This document shows positions 52,514-64,000 of a DNA stretch of 64,000 nt, in pieces. Position 1 is the stretch's first letter, and every line of letters starts with the position of its first letter. The position numbers and the translations under genes are program-made. Source of the stretch: Lysinibacillus boronitolerans JCM 21713 = 10a = NBRC 103108 (lineage in GTDB: Bacteria; Bacillota; Bacilli; Bacillales_A; Planococcaceae). The notes below the pieces were generated by a model. It was not told where the DNA came from, did no database searches, and was given only the letters and a program-made list of their open reading frames with translations. The stretch lies in assembly GCF_000772935.1 (NCBI RefSeq), contig NZ_JPVR01000077.1, forward strand, positions 124,001 to 188,000. Reading direction: 5' to 3'.

Positions 52514-53989
52514 ATGTTAAGTATTTTGGCAGCTATTGAACGTGTGGCCATCCAGCAGCCACAAAAAACTGCTTATCAGACACACAATGCCTCCTTAACT
52601 TATAGTGAGCTTTGGCATTTATCGGATCGTCTTGCCGATTATTTAATGAAGTTTAACTTGCGGAGACAACAACCTATTGTCATTTATGGACATATGTCCC
52701 CCCTGCAAATTGTTGCGTTTATCGGAGCTGTAAAGGCTGGCCATCCATATGTACCTGTTGATTCATCAACACCATCGGAAAGATTACAGCTCATTACAGA
52801 AGCTTCTGGAGCAGGTTTAGTATTGACAACAGAGCTATTACAGATGCAGATGAACATTCCCGTTATGGCAGTGCATGATATTCTGGATGCCTCATCAAAG
52901 AACGTGATCCTATCATCCGCAACATGGGTTCAAGATGAGGATATCCATTATATTATTTACACTTCTGGTTCAACGGGTCAACCAAAAGGGGTTCAAATAA
53001 CAGCTAGTAATCTAACACACTTTGTTATGTGGATGCAGGAGCACTTTCCTTTACAGGAAGACGGCGTATTTTTAAATCAAGCACCTTATTCCTTTGATTT
53101 ATCTGTTATGGATCTCTACCCAGCTCTTGTTGGTGGACACACACTTTATGCGATTACACAGCAAGAAATTGCTAATCCAAAAGCGTTGTTTGATTCATTA
53201 GCGACGTCAAATACTCGTGTATGGACTTCTACACCTTCCTTTGCCAAGATGTGTTTGATGAACAAAGAATGGGATCAAAAACTCATGCCTGCATTGGATA
53301 CTTTTTTATTTTGCGGAGAGGTATTACCGATAGCGGTATGTAACGAGTTGATGCTCCGTTTTCCACAGGCAATAATTTATAATTTATATGGTCCTACAGA
53401 AACAACAGTTGCTGTATCCTATGTAAAGGTGACGAAAGAGCTAGTAGCTCGCTTCGAACAATTACCGATTGCCCCTATAACGGAGCCAAACGTATCTGTA
53501 GCTGAAGATGGAGAAATTATTATTTCAGGGCCAACCGTTAGCGCAGGGTATTTGGGAGCGCCTAAATTAACAGCTAAAGCTTTCCCGATCGTGGATGGCG
53601 ATCGCATCTATCAAACGGGTGATATAGGCTATGTGCAGGATGGTTATTTGTTCTTTTCAGGTCGTAAGGATTTCCAAGTGAAATTACATGGCTACCGTCT
53701 AGAAATTGAAGAGATTGAAAAACAAATTAGTAACCTGCCACCTGTTTCAAGCTGTGTTGTTGTGCCTGTTTATAAGGAGAAGGAAATCATTTCTCTTAGT
53801 GCCCATATTGTTTTACATGAGCCATTAACAGACGGTGCTTTTAAAACAACAAAGCAATTGAAGGCACTTTTATCAGCGTACTTACCTGCCTATATGATAC
53901 CGAAAACGTTTAAATATATGGACGCTTTACCACTAAATCCAAATGGTAAGATAGATCGTAAAGGATTGGCGGTTATGGAGACAGTATGA
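52514..53989 (+). CDS. dltA: D-alanine--D-alanyl carrier protein ligase
   Basis: This 491-residue adenylate-forming enzyme activates D-alanine and loads it on DltC. Motifs: YTSGSTGQPKG (AMP-binding P-loop), NLYGPTETT, YQTGDIGYV, and the C-terminal lysine motif NPNGKIDRKG. It starts ATG with AAGGAG and overlaps dltB by 4 nt (ATGA type), showing translational coupling. Confidence 0.96.
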   Translation: MLSILAAIERVAIQQPQKTAYQTHNASLTYSELWHLSDRLADYLMKFNLRRQQPIVIYGHMSPLQIVAFIGAVKAGHPYVPVDSSTPSERLQLITEASGAGLVLTTELLQMQMNIPVMAVHDILDASSKNVILSSATWVQDEDIHYIIYTSGSTGQPKGVQITASNLTHFVMWMQEHFPLQEDGVFLNQAPYSFDLSVMDLYPALVGGHTLYAITQQEIANPKALFDSLATSNTRVWTSTPSFAKMCLMNKEWDQKLMPALDTFLFCGEVLPIAVCNELMLRFPQAIIYNLYGPTETTVAVSYVKVTKELVARFEQLPIAPITEPNVSVAEDGEIIISGPTVSAGYLGAPKLTAKAFPIVDGDRIYQTGDIGYVQDGYLFFSGRKDFQVKLHGYRLEIEEIEKQISNLPPVSSCVVVPVYKEKEIISLSAHIVLHEPLTDGAFKTTKQLKALLSAYLPAYMIPKTFKYMDALPLNPNGKIDRKGLAVMETV

Positions 53990-55149
53990 CGCCTTATGGA
54001 AATATAGCATTTTTTGTGATCATCGGACTTTTATTACTACCTACTATCCTCCTAGGGTTACGAGGCAAATCTTCGAAACGCTATAATCTTTTTGTTTCGG
54101 TCATTGTCTTAGCATTAATCTTCGGACATTCAATGAATGGGACCATCTCGCTCGTATTATTTACTGTCTTTCAGGTAGTACTTATTGTGGCTTATCAGCG
54201 TTACCGACTTCAGCAAAATAGCGGAACCATTTTTATAATAGCAGTGCTTTTATCCATATTACCCCTGATTCTTGTGAAGGTTTTGCCGATTCTCGGGTTA
54301 CATCATGTATTTGGCTTCCTAGGTGTATCCTACATTACGTTTAAAGCGGTGCAAATGATTTTAGAAACTCGTGATGGCTTGATGAAAGAGAAAATTTCTG
54401 TAGTAGAGCTAGTCTATTTCTTATTATTCTTTCCTACCGTATCATCGGGACCTATTGATCGTTGGCGTCGTTTTACAAAGGATTTTCATACCGTACCTTC
54501 CTCGGAGGATTACCAAAAGCTGCTATTGAGTGGCATTAACTATATTTTTGTCGGCTTTTTATATAAGTTTATTTTGGCTTATTTAATTTACAACTACACG
54601 CTTATTTATTTACCTAACCATACGTATAACTATTTGACACCCTTTCAGGGACAGCTAGCGTATATGTATATGTATAGCTTTTACTTATTCTTTGATTTCG
54701 CTGGCTATAGTGCATTTGCTGTTGGTGTGAGCCGGATAATGGGTATCCAAACACCGATTAACTTTAATCGCCCATTCGCCAGCCGCAATATTAAAGATTT
54801 TTGGAATCGTTGGCATATGAGCCTTTCCTTCTGGTTTAGGGATTATGTCTATATGCGCTTTGTCCTTTGGATGACAAAGAAAAAATGGTTAAAAAATAAA
54901 TTTGCTATTTCGTATATAGGCTTCTTTTTACTATTCTTTTTAATGGGTATTTGGCATGGTCTGGAATGGCACTTTGTGGTCTATGGACTCTATCATGCCC
55001 TATTGATTATTAGCTTTGATAAATTTGAGCGCTGGAATAAAAAGCATAAGCGTTGGCCAAAAAATAAATGGACGCATGCTATTGGCGTAATCATTACGTT
55101 TCATGCTGTATGCTTTGGCTTCTATATTTTTTCTGGCACATTATTTTAA
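53986..55149 (+). CDS. dltB: D-alanyl transfer protein DltB (MBOAT family)
   Basis: This 387-residue polytopic protein has about eleven hydrophobic segments and MBOAT signatures: FPTVSSGPIDRWRRF, SRNIKDFWNRWHMSLSFW and MGIWHGLEWHFV with the catalytic-type His. It accepts D-alanine from DltC and passes it outward. The start overlaps dltA. The chain ends FSGTLF. Confidence 0.95.
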   Translation: MTPYGNIAFFVIIGLLLLPTILLGLRGKSSKRYNLFVSVIVLALIFGHSMNGTISLVLFTVFQVVLIVAYQRYRLQQNSGTIFIIAVLLSILPLILVKVLPILGLHHVFGFLGVSYITFKAVQMILETRDGLMKEKISVVELVYFLLFFPTVSSGPIDRWRRFTKDFHTVPSSEDYQKLLLSGINYIFVGFLYKFILAYLIYNYTLIYLPNHTYNYLTPFQGQLAYMYMYSFYLFFDFAGYSAFAVGVSRIMGIQTPINFNRPFASRNIKDFWNRWHMSLSFWFRDYVYMRFVLWMTKKKWLKNKFAISYIGFFLLFFLMGIWHGLEWHFVVYGLYHALLIISFDKFERWNKKHKRWPKNKWTHAIGVIITFHAVCFGFYIFSGTLF

Positions 55150-55191
55150 ACAAAGGGCTGTAAGAGCCTGTTCACTAAAGGAGAATTATTA

Positions 55192-55425
55192 ATGGATCAA
55201 CAACAAGTTTTAGAAATGCTAGTCGAGTTATGTGAAGATGAAATTATTGTAGAAAATCCAGATATTGATTTATTTGAAGAAGGTTTACTAGATTCATTTG
55301 GGACAATTAATTTATTAGTTGAAATTGAAAACCGTTTTAATATTTCTGTCCCTATTACTGATTTCAATCGTGAAGAATGGAATACGCCTAATCGAATAGC
55401 AGGGAAATTAGCTGAAAGACAATGA
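55192..55425 (+). CDS. dltC: D-alanyl carrier protein
   Basis: This 77-residue acyl-carrier-type protein has the phosphopantetheine site LLDSFGTINLLVEIE (Ser near 36). ATG follows AAAGGAG; the stop overlaps dltD by 4 nt. It shuttles D-alanine between DltA and DltB. Confidence 0.96.
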   Translation: MDQQQVLEMLVELCEDEIIVENPDIDLFEEGLLDSFGTINLLVEIENRFNISVPITDFNREEWNTPNRIAGKLAERQ

Positions 55426-56597
55426 TCAAAAAAGGCTTTCTTTCTTTATTTATTGCATTTGCTCTTTTTACTGGCTTTGTCTTTTTTCCTAATGCTTGGA
55501 TTAAAGCATGGATATCCAATGAGGATGTGGAGCAAGCCAAAACAAACATGTCTCCACTTGTATTTCAGGGCACATATTTACAGGAGCGAATGTTGCAGGA
55601 GCCTAGTTCCATGCCACTTTATGGCTCCTCAGAATTAAACCGATTTGATCCATTCCATCCATACAATTATACGCGAGCAACTGATGCTCCGTATTCGACA
55701 TTTATGATTGGGCGTGGAGGCATGCAGTCCATTACCCACTTCTTGAATTTCGCAGCACAAGAAAACAATTTAAAGGATAAAAAAGTGGTCTTTATCATCT
55801 CCCCTCAATGGTTTACAGAGAAGGGCATGGGTGAATTTCACTTTTCACCGAATTATTCCATGTTACATGCTTATGATTTAGCCTTTAATCAGGAGATGGA
55901 TGCCAACCTTCGTAAAAGAGCAATGGAGCGCCTACTTGAATTTGATACTGTCAAACGAGATCGCCTCTTAAAGACCATGTACCAATATCAAATGTCTAAC
56001 GGCAAGGAAAAACCAATTACTGGACGTATGGCCATGGTTGCGGGGCGTTTCCACAAGGCGTTACTAGAAAAGAAGGATTTATATTATTCCCTTTTCCCAC
56101 GTAAAGGTCATGCATTAAAAAGTAATGACAAGCTCATTGCCAATCAAAGCTTTGAGCAACAATTGCAGCATGCAGAGGCCTATGGGGAGAAGCGTGTATC
56201 CAATGACTATATGATTGAAGATCGCGCCTATCAGCGACTTGTAAATGCTAAATTTTCAAAGTTTAAAGATATACGAAAAAAAGAGGATTATACAAACTCT
56301 CCTGAATATGAGGATTTCCAACTAGTTATCGATATTTTAAAGGATGCAGGTGCCAAGCCACTATTCGTCTCCATTCCAGTCAATGGCTATTGGTATGATT
56401 ATAATGGCTATCCTGAGGAGCGTCGTCAAAAGTACTACGATAAAATGGAGCAAGTATTAAAGGATGCAAAGGTTGCCTATGTTGATTTTTCAGATCATGA
56501 ATATGATCCTTACTTTATTATGGATACGATTCATATTGCCTGGAAGGGCTGGGTCTATCTCGATCAGCAATTAGATCAGCATTGGTCACAGCCATAA
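55422..56597 (+). CDS. dltD: D-alanyl-lipoteichoic acid biosynthesis protein DltD
   Basis: This 391-residue protein has one N-terminal membrane anchor (FLSLFIAFALFTGFVFFP) and an extracellular SGNH-like domain with YGSSELNR (catalytic Ser), FIISPQWF, and DTIHIAWKGW carrying the Asp-x-x-His pair. It transfers D-alanine to teichoic acids at the outer face. It is the last dlt gene and is followed by a hairpin. Confidence 0.95.
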   Translation: MIKKGFLSLFIAFALFTGFVFFPNAWIKAWISNEDVEQAKTNMSPLVFQGTYLQERMLQEPSSMPLYGSSELNRFDPFHPYNYTRATDAPYSTFMIGRGGMQSITHFLNFAAQENNLKDKKVVFIISPQWFTEKGMGEFHFSPNYSMLHAYDLAFNQEMDANLRKRAMERLLEFDTVKRDRLLKTMYQYQMSNGKEKPITGRMAMVAGRFHKALLEKKDLYYSLFPRKGHALKSNDKLIANQSFEQQLQHAEAYGEKRVSNDYMIEDRAYQRLVNAKFSKFKDIRKKEDYTNSPEYEDFQLVIDILKDAGAKPLFVSIPVNGYWYDYNGYPEERRQKYYDKMEQVLKDAKVAYVDFSDHEYDPYFIMDTIHIAWKGWVYLDQQLDQHWSQP

Positions 56598-56605
56598 ACA
56601 TAATC

Positions 56606-56632
56606 AGGACAGTCTAACAGAGTAGACTGTCC
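56606..56632 (+). terminator. dlt operon terminator
   Basis: aggacagtcta and tagactgtcct pair around a 5-nt loop, followed by a short T-rich run. Confidence 0.85.
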
Positions 56633-56639
56633 TTTCCTA

Positions 56640-56871
56640 TTATCGTAAGAGACCTTTTATGTAAAGCGCCATTTGCTCGCTTATCTCATTTAGTTTTTCA
56701 ATGGCTTCACCAAATTGTTGAACCTGCTCTGCCTGATCATTTGATGCTACTTCAATATGCTCCATACTTTCCATAAGTGCTTGAATATTACTCGTAATCG
56801 TTTTAAGAGAGGTTTCAATTTGTTCTGTTACTGTAGCTGTCTCACTAGAAAGTTTCCTTACCTCTTGATCC
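56640..56871 (-). pseudogene. methyl-accepting chemotaxis protein remnant (C-terminus)
   Basis: A minus-strand frame of about 77 codons ends at 56640. It reads ...RKLSSETATVTEQIETSLKT, then SMEHIEVASNDQAEQVQQFG and LNEISEQMALY, the C-terminal signalling helix of a chemoreceptor. An in-frame stop lies just upstream, and there is no start, membrane part or hairpin tip. It is the leftover of a deleted MCP gene. Confidence 0.7.
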
Positions 56872-56940
56872 CCATAACCCTATTAACCTCTAATTTTCTT
56901 TATTATACTTGACTGTTTGGGGTATACATACTTCTAATAA

Positions 56941-56980
56941 AATACCTCAAAGTATGTACATACTTTGAGGTATTTTTTGT
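56941..56980. terminator. perfect 34-bp palindrome with T-run
   Basis: Positions 56941-56974 equal their own reverse complement (17-bp arms, starting aatacctcaaagtatgt), followed by TTTTTT. It works as a terminator for either strand and probably once served the enolase-like remnant next to it. Confidence 0.85.
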
Positions 56981-56983
56981 CTA

Positions 56984-57364
<381 letters not shown>

Positions 57365-57459
57365 CGATAATGTTTTTGTATCCTAGTAATTGGTGGATTT
57401 TGTGTAATAAATATTAATGGTAACAAACAGAAAAATTTGCATACAATTTAAAAATTCAC

Positions 57460-57987
57460 CTATTTTTCATCTGTGTAAAATTGTTCAATATACTGCTCTT
57501 CTTCCTCGGGCGATAATAAACGAGTTGCTCTTCCTGAATTTGTTGTGTCATCGCCACCTTGCAATTCCCAAATTTTGTTATGGTCGTCAACGGCGTTTGA
57601 AAAGTCACCTTTCGACCATCTTTCTAATATTGAAATGTAAAGATCTTTATATTTATAATCGTTCATTTTAACTACAGTTAACAATCGGTCAACTTTTTCT
57701 TGTGTTATTCGCTCACGACCCCATTGAGAAGCAGCTTTCACTTTTTGGTGAGACATGCTATGGATGGTTTCATTTACTTTGCTTTCCATTAAATTGTCAG
57801 GATAAAGCAATTCTTCTTTTGTAACTTTTTTATCTTCAAGCGCTACTCCGTCAACAACAATAGTGGCTCTTTCTTTTTTGGTAACAGGTTTTTCCTTTTG
57901 TTCGGTGGATTTAATGTAACCAAAAATCCCTCCAAAAATTAACAATATTGCAATGATAACAATTGCAGATTTTGTTTTTCTCTTCAT
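57460..57987 (-). CDS. membrane-anchored protein, DUF6241-like (175 aa)
   Basis: This 175-residue protein has a short basic N-terminus, one hydrophobic helix (AIVIIAILLIFGGIFGYI, 9-26) and an extracellular part with NETIHSMSHQKVKASQWGRE-type text (NLMESKVNETIHSMSHQKVK) and the C-terminal SGRATRLLSPEEEEQYIEQF. It resembles DUF6241 proteins of Bacillus. ATG follows GAGG. The function is unknown. It sits among gene remnants but its frame is complete. Confidence 0.65.
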   Translation of the reverse strand: MKRKTKSAIVIIAILLIFGGIFGYIKSTEQKEKPVTKKERATIVVDGVALEDKKVTKEELLYPDNLMESKVNETIHSMSHQKVKAASQWGRERITQEKVDRLLTVVKMNDYKYKDLYISILERWSKGDFSNAVDDHNKIWELQGGDDTTNSGRATRLLSPEEEEQYIEQFYTDEK

Positions 57988-58270
57988 GTTATTAACTCCT
58001 CATTGTAATTTATATCATTATATCATTATGTAATTATGTATTGGTTTATATTATGTAATTAGGATAATAATAACAGAGTGTTCAATGACTATAGTACGAA
58101 AACTGTTCGTAGATAATGGTATATACTTTGTATTCAGCATGTTAACCAACGCAAAATTGCGTCCTTAATTAAATACAACTAATACAATTTTGTATGCGTT
58201 AATCCGTCACAGGTGCTCTCTATAGAGGAGAGTACCTCAAAAAAACATTGCTGAGGTATCTAGCATTTTG
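57988..58270. other. non-coding region with short hairpins
   Basis: Contains small inverted repeats (for example acctca...tgaggt near 58231-58256 and ctagcattttgctag near 58259-58273) but no gene I can support. Confidence 0.35.
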
Positions 58271-58456
58271 CTAGGTACATAACGTTTTTACAAGGGGGGC
58301 GTGTTTTGCGACTCCTTTTACATGAACTGTAGAAACGTTTTCAATTTCATTCACCTCATGAAACTCGTCCAGATATTGAATGAAGTGAGTTGTATTGTAG
58401 TTATAAATTTCTGTTGTTCTGATTGAATAATTTTTAATCTGCAAATGTAAATTCTT
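58271..58456 (-). pseudogene. probable tyrosine-recombinase N-terminal remnant
   Basis: An open frame of 61 codons between two stops reads LQIKNYSIRTTEIYNYNTTH, then FIQYLDEFHEVNEIENVSTV and HVKG, typical of the SAM-like N-terminal domain of phage-type integrases. No start and no catalytic domain are present. It marks a lost mobile element in this region. Confidence 0.5.
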
Positions 58457-58480
58457 TCAACAAATCTTTAATAAGCACGA

Positions 58481-58531
58481 AAAAACCTCCAATCTACAAG
58501 TGTTTCTCACACTTATAAATCAGAGGTTGAA
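58481..58531 (-). terminator. glycolytic operon terminator after eno
   Basis: A long stem (cctc...gagg outside, aagtgtgagaaacactt inside, as read on the minus strand) is followed on that strand by TTTTTTCG. Confidence 0.85.
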
Positions 58532-58572
58532 ACAATACATCCGTATTGCCTATTTTCGCTTTAATCAAATAC

Positions 58573-61401
<2,829 letters not shown>

Positions 61402-61409
<8 letters not shown>

Positions 61410-62166
61410 TTGCTGCCGCCTCCAATAATGTTAAATAAGATTCTGGTTGTAAGCTTGCTCCACCAACTAAAGCACCATCAATATGTTCTTTCGATAAAAG
61501 CTCCTGAATGTTATCAGGCTTGACACTGCCACCATATTGAATGCGCACAGCATTCGCAGTTTCAGCATTATATAGCTCTTCTACTACTGCTCGAATCGCT
61601 CCGCATACTTGATTTGCATCGTCTGCTGTAGCAGTTTTACCAGTACCAATCGCCCAAATCGGTTCATACGCAATGACCATATGCTCTACTTGCTGTGCTT
61701 CAAACCCAGCAAGTGCCGCTTTAATTTGGCCTGCCACTTTTTGCTCTGTTGTGCCTGCTTCACGTTCTTCTAGTGTTTCGCCACAGCAAATAATAGGCAC
61801 GATAGCGTGTGCAAGTGCTGCTGCTACCTTCTTATTAATCGCTTCATCTGTTTCGTTGTAGTATTCGCGACGTTCTGAGTGTCCTAAAATGACATAGTCA
61901 ACATCCACACTTGCTAGCTGTGCTGGACTAATTTCACCAGTAAAAGCACCTTCATTTTCATAGTGCATAGTTTGTGCACCAATCGCCAGCTCTGACTCAC
62001 TAGCAACTTGCACAAGTGTAGGTAGGTAAAGAGCTGGTGCGCAAATAACAGCATCTACTTTGTCATTGGAAGGAAGTTTTTCTTGTACAGCATCTACAAA
62101 CTGAATAGACTCTTCAAATGTTTTAAACATTTTCCAGTTACCTGCAATAATTGGTTTACGCATCAT
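61402..62166 (-). CDS. tpiA: triosephosphate isomerase
   Basis: This 254-residue TIM barrel has [15 protein letters not shown] (catalytic His), [11 protein letters not shown] (catalytic Glu) and YGGSVKPDN phosphate loop. It is coupled by overlap to gpmI and follows pgk by 16 bp. Confidence 0.98.
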
Positions 62167-62182
62167 TTTGCCTCCGATTAGC

Positions 62183-63367
62183 TTATTTATCGTTTAGTGC
62201 TACAATCCCTGGAAGCTCTTTGCCTTCCATTAATTCTAAGGAAGCACCACCACCTGTAGAAATGTGATCCATTTTATCTGCTACTTCAAATTTTTCAACT
62301 GCCGCTGCCGAATCGCCACCACCAATTACTGTGTAGCCTGCTGTTGTTGCCATTGCATCAGCAACAGTTTTTGTGCCGTTTGCAAATTTGTCCATTTCAA
62401 AGACACCCATTGGTCCATTCCAAATGATTAATTTAGAGTTTTTGATAACTTCTGCATAGTTTGCAGCCGTTTTAGGTCCAATATCTAGACCCATCCAATC
62501 AGCTGGAATAGCATCTACATCAACGATTTGTGTTTCAGCATCCTGTGAAAATTCATTTGCCACAACAGCATCGACTGGCATATGTAATTGCACACCTTTT
62601 GCTTTTGCCTTCTCAATAAAGGACTTTGCTAGCTCAATTTTATCTTCCTCTAGCAATGATTTACCGATATCGTGGCCCTGTGCCTTAATAAATGTAAAGG
62701 ATAAACCACCACCGATAATTAAGTGATCTACTTTTTCTAATAGGCTTTCAATAACACCAATTTTATCTTTTACTTTGGCACCACCAATAATGGCTGTAAA
62801 CGGATGCTCAGGGTTAGACAAGGCTTTACCTAGTACATCTAACTCCTTTTGCATTAAGAATCCAGATACAGCTGGAATATGCTTAGCGATTCCTTCTGTA
62901 GAAGCATGCGCTCGATGGGCTGCACCAAAAGCATCATTAACATAAATATCTGCTAGCTGAGCAAATTGCTGTGCTAATGTTGGGTCATTTTTCTCTTCAC
63001 CAGCATGGAAGCGTACATTTTCAAGCAATAGAATATCTCCATCTTGCATGTTTGCAACGGCTTCTTCCACTGCTTGCCCAATGGATTCATCAAGCTTCGT
63101 AACAGGCTTGCCCATTAATTCAGCTAAGCGAATGCCAACAGCTGTTAAACGCATATCCTCTTTTACCTCACCTTTTGGACGTCCTAAGTGAGAAGCTAGA
63201 ATAACTTTAGCACCCTGCTCTACTAAATACTCAATTGTAGGAATCGCTGCACGAATACGCGTCTCATCGGTAATAGCACCATCTGCCATTGGCACATTAA
63301 AATCTACACGCACAAAAACGCGTTGACCCTTTACATCAATATCTTTCATTGTTTTCTTATTTAACAT
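62183..63367 (-). CDS. pgk: phosphoglycerate kinase
   Basis: This protein of about 394 residues shows [35 protein letters not shown], and the C-terminal [10 protein letters not shown] nucleotide loop. ATG at 63367 ([10 protein letters not shown]) follows GAAGGGAG; the frame open to 63421 is not the start. It is first in this operon segment; a 545-bp gap separates it from gapA. Confidence 0.97.
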   Translation of the reverse strand: MLNKKTMKDIDVKGQRVFVRVDFNVPMADGAITDETRIRAAIPTIEYLVEQGAKVILASHLGRPKGEVKEDMRLTAVGIRLAELMGKPVTKLDESIGQAVEEAVANMQDGDILLLENVRFHAGEEKNDPTLAQQFAQLADIYVNDAFGAAHRAHASTEGIAKHIPAVSGFLMQKELDVLGKALSNPEHPFTAIIGGAKVKDKIGVIESLLEKVDHLIIGGGLSFTFIKAQGHDIGKSLLEEDKIELAKSFIEKAKAKGVQLHMPVDAVVANEFSQDAETQIVDVDAIPADWMGLDIGPKTAANYAEVIKNSKLIIWNGPMGVFEMDKFANGTKTVADAMATTAGYTVIGGGDSAAAVEKFEVADKMDHISTGGGASLELMEGKELPGIVALNDK

Positions 63368-63581
63368 GAAGAAACTCCCTTCAAAGTTTGTTTTAGTTTT
63401 ACACCCTTGTGTTTTACCCATCTTGGCTCTACACCATGCTTACTAAATTGAAAAGTCAGTTAGTACTTTTTCAGCGTCACTATCTCATGTAAGTATGATT
63501 CTCCAACTTTTGATAATGAACCCTAATACTTGTTTTTATAGTAGCAAAAGTTAACTGCGATGTCTTGCAATCAACATGTAT

Positions 63582-63603
63582 CAATTACGTCTCAGCGTAA
63601 TTG
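63582..63603. repeat. 8-bp stem-loop in the gapA-pgk gap
   Basis: caattacg and cgtaattg pair perfectly around a 6-nt loop without a T-run; it may be a leader structure or a fragment of an intergenic repeat. Confidence 0.4.
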
Positions 63604-63772
63604 TGTCCAGATTTTTTTAGAACTTGCTTTGAAACATTCCTCTTCAAAATCCGTGACATTCGCTGAGGCTTTTATCTTGATTCAGTCGTGATCGGACACC
63701 AATGAACCAAGAGAGTCATTTGTGTATACATCTCACCACCTATAAAGGTGGGTGTTTTCTGGCTGAATCTAG

Positions 63773-63803
63773 AAAAAAAGGAGTAAGGGTTATCCCTTAC
63801 TCC
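63773..63803 (-). terminator. gapA terminator
   Basis: ggagtaaggg and cccttactcc pair around a 4-nt loop; on the minus strand the stem is followed by a 7-T run. Confidence 0.9.
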
Positions 63804-63911
63804 CAATACCCTTGTATATTATATCTATTCGATATTATAAAGGCTATACTTTTTGTGCATAAAAAGCAGTAATATGTCACACTTTTTACTCAAAATGTCG
63901 AAATATGATAC

Positions 63912-64000
63912 TTATTTATGGTTTAAGCCTTGTTCAGCAATGTATAAAGCTAGGTCCATTAAGCGAGTAGAGTAACCAATTTCGTTATCATACCAAGCTA
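63912..64000 (-). CDS. gapA: glyceraldehyde-3-phosphate dehydrogenase, C-terminal part
   Basis: Only the last 29 codons are in the window: AWYDNEIGYSTRLMDLALYI then AEQGLNHK and stop. The WYDNE-GYS motif is the C-terminal signature of GapA. The gene continues beyond 64000. Its place before pgk matches the standard glycolytic cluster. Confidence 0.93.
   Translation of the reverse strand, partial: AWYDNEIGYSTRLMDLALYIAEQGLNHK

Larger units (their letters stand above)
63368..63911. other. gapA-pgk intergenic region
   Basis: About 540 bp without a gene. It holds the gapA terminator, a stem-loop caattacg-tctcag-cgtaattg at 63582-63603, and presumably the pgk promoter. The size is notable because gapA and pgk are adjacent in most Bacillus operons. 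Confidence 0.5.

Overview
The window looks like the chromosome of a Lysinibacillus-type Firmicute (low GC, strong AGGAGG-type ribosome sites, a Bacillaceae tmRNA, PhoA/Dlt/glycolytic genes closest in wording to Bacillus and Lysinibacillus). It has two parts. Positions 1-420 and 43,935-64,000 are chromosomal. Positions 421-43,934 are one integrated element of about 43.5 kb, inserted at the 3' end of ssrA (tmRNA). The element is bounded by a 16-bp direct repeat that is the last bases of the tmRNA gene, and it carries two tandem tyrosine recombinase genes plus an excisionase beside the right end.

Layout of the element from left to right: a McrBC-like pair (711-5121); a divergent Mrr-like nuclease followed by two unknown genes (5461-7967); an operon of a hydrophobic protein, a repeat-rich membrane-anchored coiled-coil protein and a CbxX/SpoVK-type AAA+ ATPase (8157-12373); an AlbA_2-TIR protein with a sacsin-like GHKL ATPase (12865-16242); an unknown three-gene operon (16718-18763); a regulatory and replication core with XRE repressor, replication-relaxation family protein, DnaC-like loader and initiator-like protein (18946-24475); three tiny membrane ORFs (25020-25430); a six-gene operon with Z1 ATPase, a small protein, type III Res and Mod, DUF4391 and a PLD-like/SNF2 helicase (25807-37295); a two-gene unit that may be nuclease-related (37844-39003); a CoiA-like protein (39356-40492); and xis-int1-int2 (41006-43772). 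No capsid, portal, terminase, relaxase or conjugation genes were seen, so it reads as an integrative element that excises, probably replicates, and carries defence cargo, not as a prophage or a self-transmissible ICE.

Most cargo units are restriction or immunity-like: type IV (McrBC, Mrr), type III R-M with extra helicases, and TIR/GHKL. Several modules are separated by symmetrical hairpins flanked by A and T runs, which would act as bidirectional terminators. The least explained units are the AAA+/coiled-coil/hydrophobic-protein trio, the TIR-GHKL pair, and the Z1-extended type III cluster.

The right flank holds ssrA, smpB, rnr, est and secG (the usual order in Bacillaceae), then a transglutaminase-like lipoprotein, a PhoA alkaline phosphatase with a candidate Pho box, and dltXABCD for teichoic-acid D-alanylation. 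A stretch of gene remnants follows (an MCP tail, a second enolase tail, a frameshifted gene, a recombinase fragment), then the glycolytic operon pgk-tpiA-gpmI-eno and the 3' end of gapA. All function calls come from reading motifs and family resemblance; no database search was run.
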